Under the pieces are notes generated by a model. That model did no database searches, was not told the DNA's origin, and worked only from the letters and a program-made list of their open reading frames with translations. From an uncultured Bacilli bacterium (GTDB lineage Bacteria > Bacillota_I > Bacilli_A > RF39 > UBA660), in contig CAQHJP010000046.1 of NCBI GenBank assembly GCA_948801035.1, forward strand, positions 1 through 5,327: 5,327 bases of DNA. The letters run 5' to 3'. This document shows, in pieces, positions 4,514-5,327 of the stretch (position 1 is its first letter; each line of letters begins with the position of its first letter). Made by a program: the position numbers and the translations under genes.

Positions 4514-4542
4514 TGGAAAAAAATTGTATTTTAATGTATAAT
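4514..4542 (+). promoter_or_regulatory. Promoter of the HhH glycosylase-like gene
   Basis: TGGAAA (4514-4519), 17 bp, TATAAT (4537-4542) give a transcription start near 4549 and a leader of about 34 nt. The promoter is divergent from 4506-4479, so one regulator or local supercoiling could link the two units. Confidence 0.65.
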
Positions 4543-4582
4543 TGAAGTAGTTTTAAAACTTGAATTTTATTAGGAGGTAGCA

Positions 4583-5327
4583 ATGGATAAGAAAGCAATA
4601 TTAGATAATGTAGATAAACTTATGGTAATGTATAAAAATGGCGAACTTGGTGGCGAAGTAATGCCAGAAGATGCAAATCCTAATTTTGAAAAAGATAGTT
4701 TAGAAAATTATTTATATTTCACTTTACCAATGGCATTAAACTATCAAAGAAATTCTTATACATTATGGGAAAGTGCTTTAAAAACGTATAATGATGAGGA
4801 TACAAGATTTGTTTTTAATCCTAAAGTATGTTTAGAAAAAAGTTTTGAAGAAGTACAATATGCTTTGACTAAATATAGGGTTGCACTACAAAAGCAAAAA
4901 CAAACTGAAATATGGTTATCATTATGTAATACATTTTTAGAGATGTTTGATGGCGATATACGAAAACTATTTGATGAATTAGATAATGATGTTAATAAGA
5001 TTAGAGACTTCATACAAAAAGAAAATAAAAAGAAGTTTCCTTATTTATCAGGAACTAAGATTTGTAATTATTGGATGTATGTAATTTATCAATATACTGA
5101 TAGAAGATACAAAAACATTGAGTGTTTAACAGTTGCTCCAGATACTCACGTATGTAAAGCAACTCACAGATTAGGTTTAATAACTGATGATGAATTTAAT
5201 TCAAGTAATGTTCAACAAATAGTTATAGATAGATGGCAAGAACTTTTTAAAGGTACTAAATATAAACCAATTGATATTCATACTCAATTATGGTTATGGA
5301 GTAGAAATGGATTTAAGGAGGTAAAAT
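4583..5327 (+). CDS. HhH-GPD-like DNA glycosylase superfamily protein (open to the right edge)
   Basis: The frame encodes 248 residues and is still open at the last base. AGGAGGT lies 5 nt before the ATG, and a good promoter lies upstream. Residues 1-140 are largely helical. FPYLSGTKICNYW (152-164) is placed like the helix-hairpin-helix loop (L-x-G-x-K) of endonuclease III/MutY-type glycosylases. APDTHVCKATHRLGLI (185-200) closely resembles their VDTHVxRVxxRLGL segment, making D187 the likely catalytic aspartate. A family-specific end follows: KPIDIHTQLWLWSRNGF (228-244). The C-terminal four-cysteine iron-sulfur cluster of EndoIII is missing. The superfamily excises damaged or modified bases from DNA, but the substrate here is unknown; base repair, modified-base processing and anti-phage defence are all possible. 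The closing AAGGAGG (5314-5320) suggests both that the stop is very near and that another gene begins just beyond the edge. Confidence 0.72.
   Translation, partial: MDKKAILDNVDKLMVMYKNGELGGEVMPEDANPNFEKDSLENYLYFTLPMALNYQRNSYTLWESALKTYNDEDTRFVFNPKVCLEKSFEEVQYALTKYRVALQKQKQTEIWLSLCNTFLEMFDGDIRKLFDELDNDVNKIRDFIQKENKKKFPYLSGTKICNYWMYVIYQYTDRRYKNIECLTVAPDTHVCKATHRLGLITDDEFNSSNVQQIVIDRWQELFKGTKYKPIDIHTQLWLWSRNGFKEVK

Noticed and set aside
4756..5013. Minus-strand open frame of 85 codons inside the glycosylase-like gene
   Set aside because: It has no ribosome binding site and a serine/cysteine-rich low-complexity translation, and it lies antisense within a well-supported plus-strand gene. It is a shadow.

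Overview
The window is very AT-rich and has strong AGGAGG-type ribosome binding sites, TATAAT promoters and the standard code (TGG is used for Trp, TGA as stop). This points to a low-GC Firmicutes-type bacterium such as a clostridial or Bacilli-like gut commensal. That placement is an inference from composition and gene families; nothing here fixes a genus. The gene mix (small stress or unknown-function genes, XRE regulators, several relics) looks like an accessory region under turnover.

Positions 1-2340 form a minus-strand block. Reading in its direction, it holds a DUF3781-type small protein (2262-2014), a GrpB-family nucleotidyltransferase-like protein (1990-1436), a 52-residue ORF (1405-1247) that overlaps an EVE/PUA-like protein (1305-871) in another frame, an XRE regulator with two C-terminal membrane helices (778-266), and the start of a second XRE regulator that leaves the window at base 1. 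A 17-nt sequence is repeated exactly just upstream of the DUF3781 start and of the 52-residue ORF start. The two XRE genes and the DUF3781 gene each have a TATAAT box, with a short perfect dyad at or just upstream of the -35 position.

Positions 2341-3165 are mostly debris. A plus-strand frame (2343-2474) looks like the tail of a lost gene. A plus-strand NUDIX gene (2642-2866) keeps a good promoter and start but stops before the Nudix box. A bidirectional intrinsic terminator lies at 2967-2996.

Positions 3166-4506 are a minus-strand unit. A strong promoter (4479-4506) drives a short structured leader that ends in a textbook intrinsic terminator (4338-4363) with a possible competing antiterminator. 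Next come a frameshifted pseudogene (4297-4039) whose stop overlaps the next Shine-Dalgarno, and an intact pentapeptide-type beta-helix protein (4026-3166) with three exact 42-residue repeats.

From 4583 to the right edge, a divergent plus-strand gene with its own promoter encodes a protein resembling HhH-GPD (endonuclease III superfamily) DNA glycosylases without the iron-sulfur cluster. It is open to the last base and probably continues as an operon outside the window. The most interesting objects are the leader RNA/attenuator and this divergent glycosylase-like gene.
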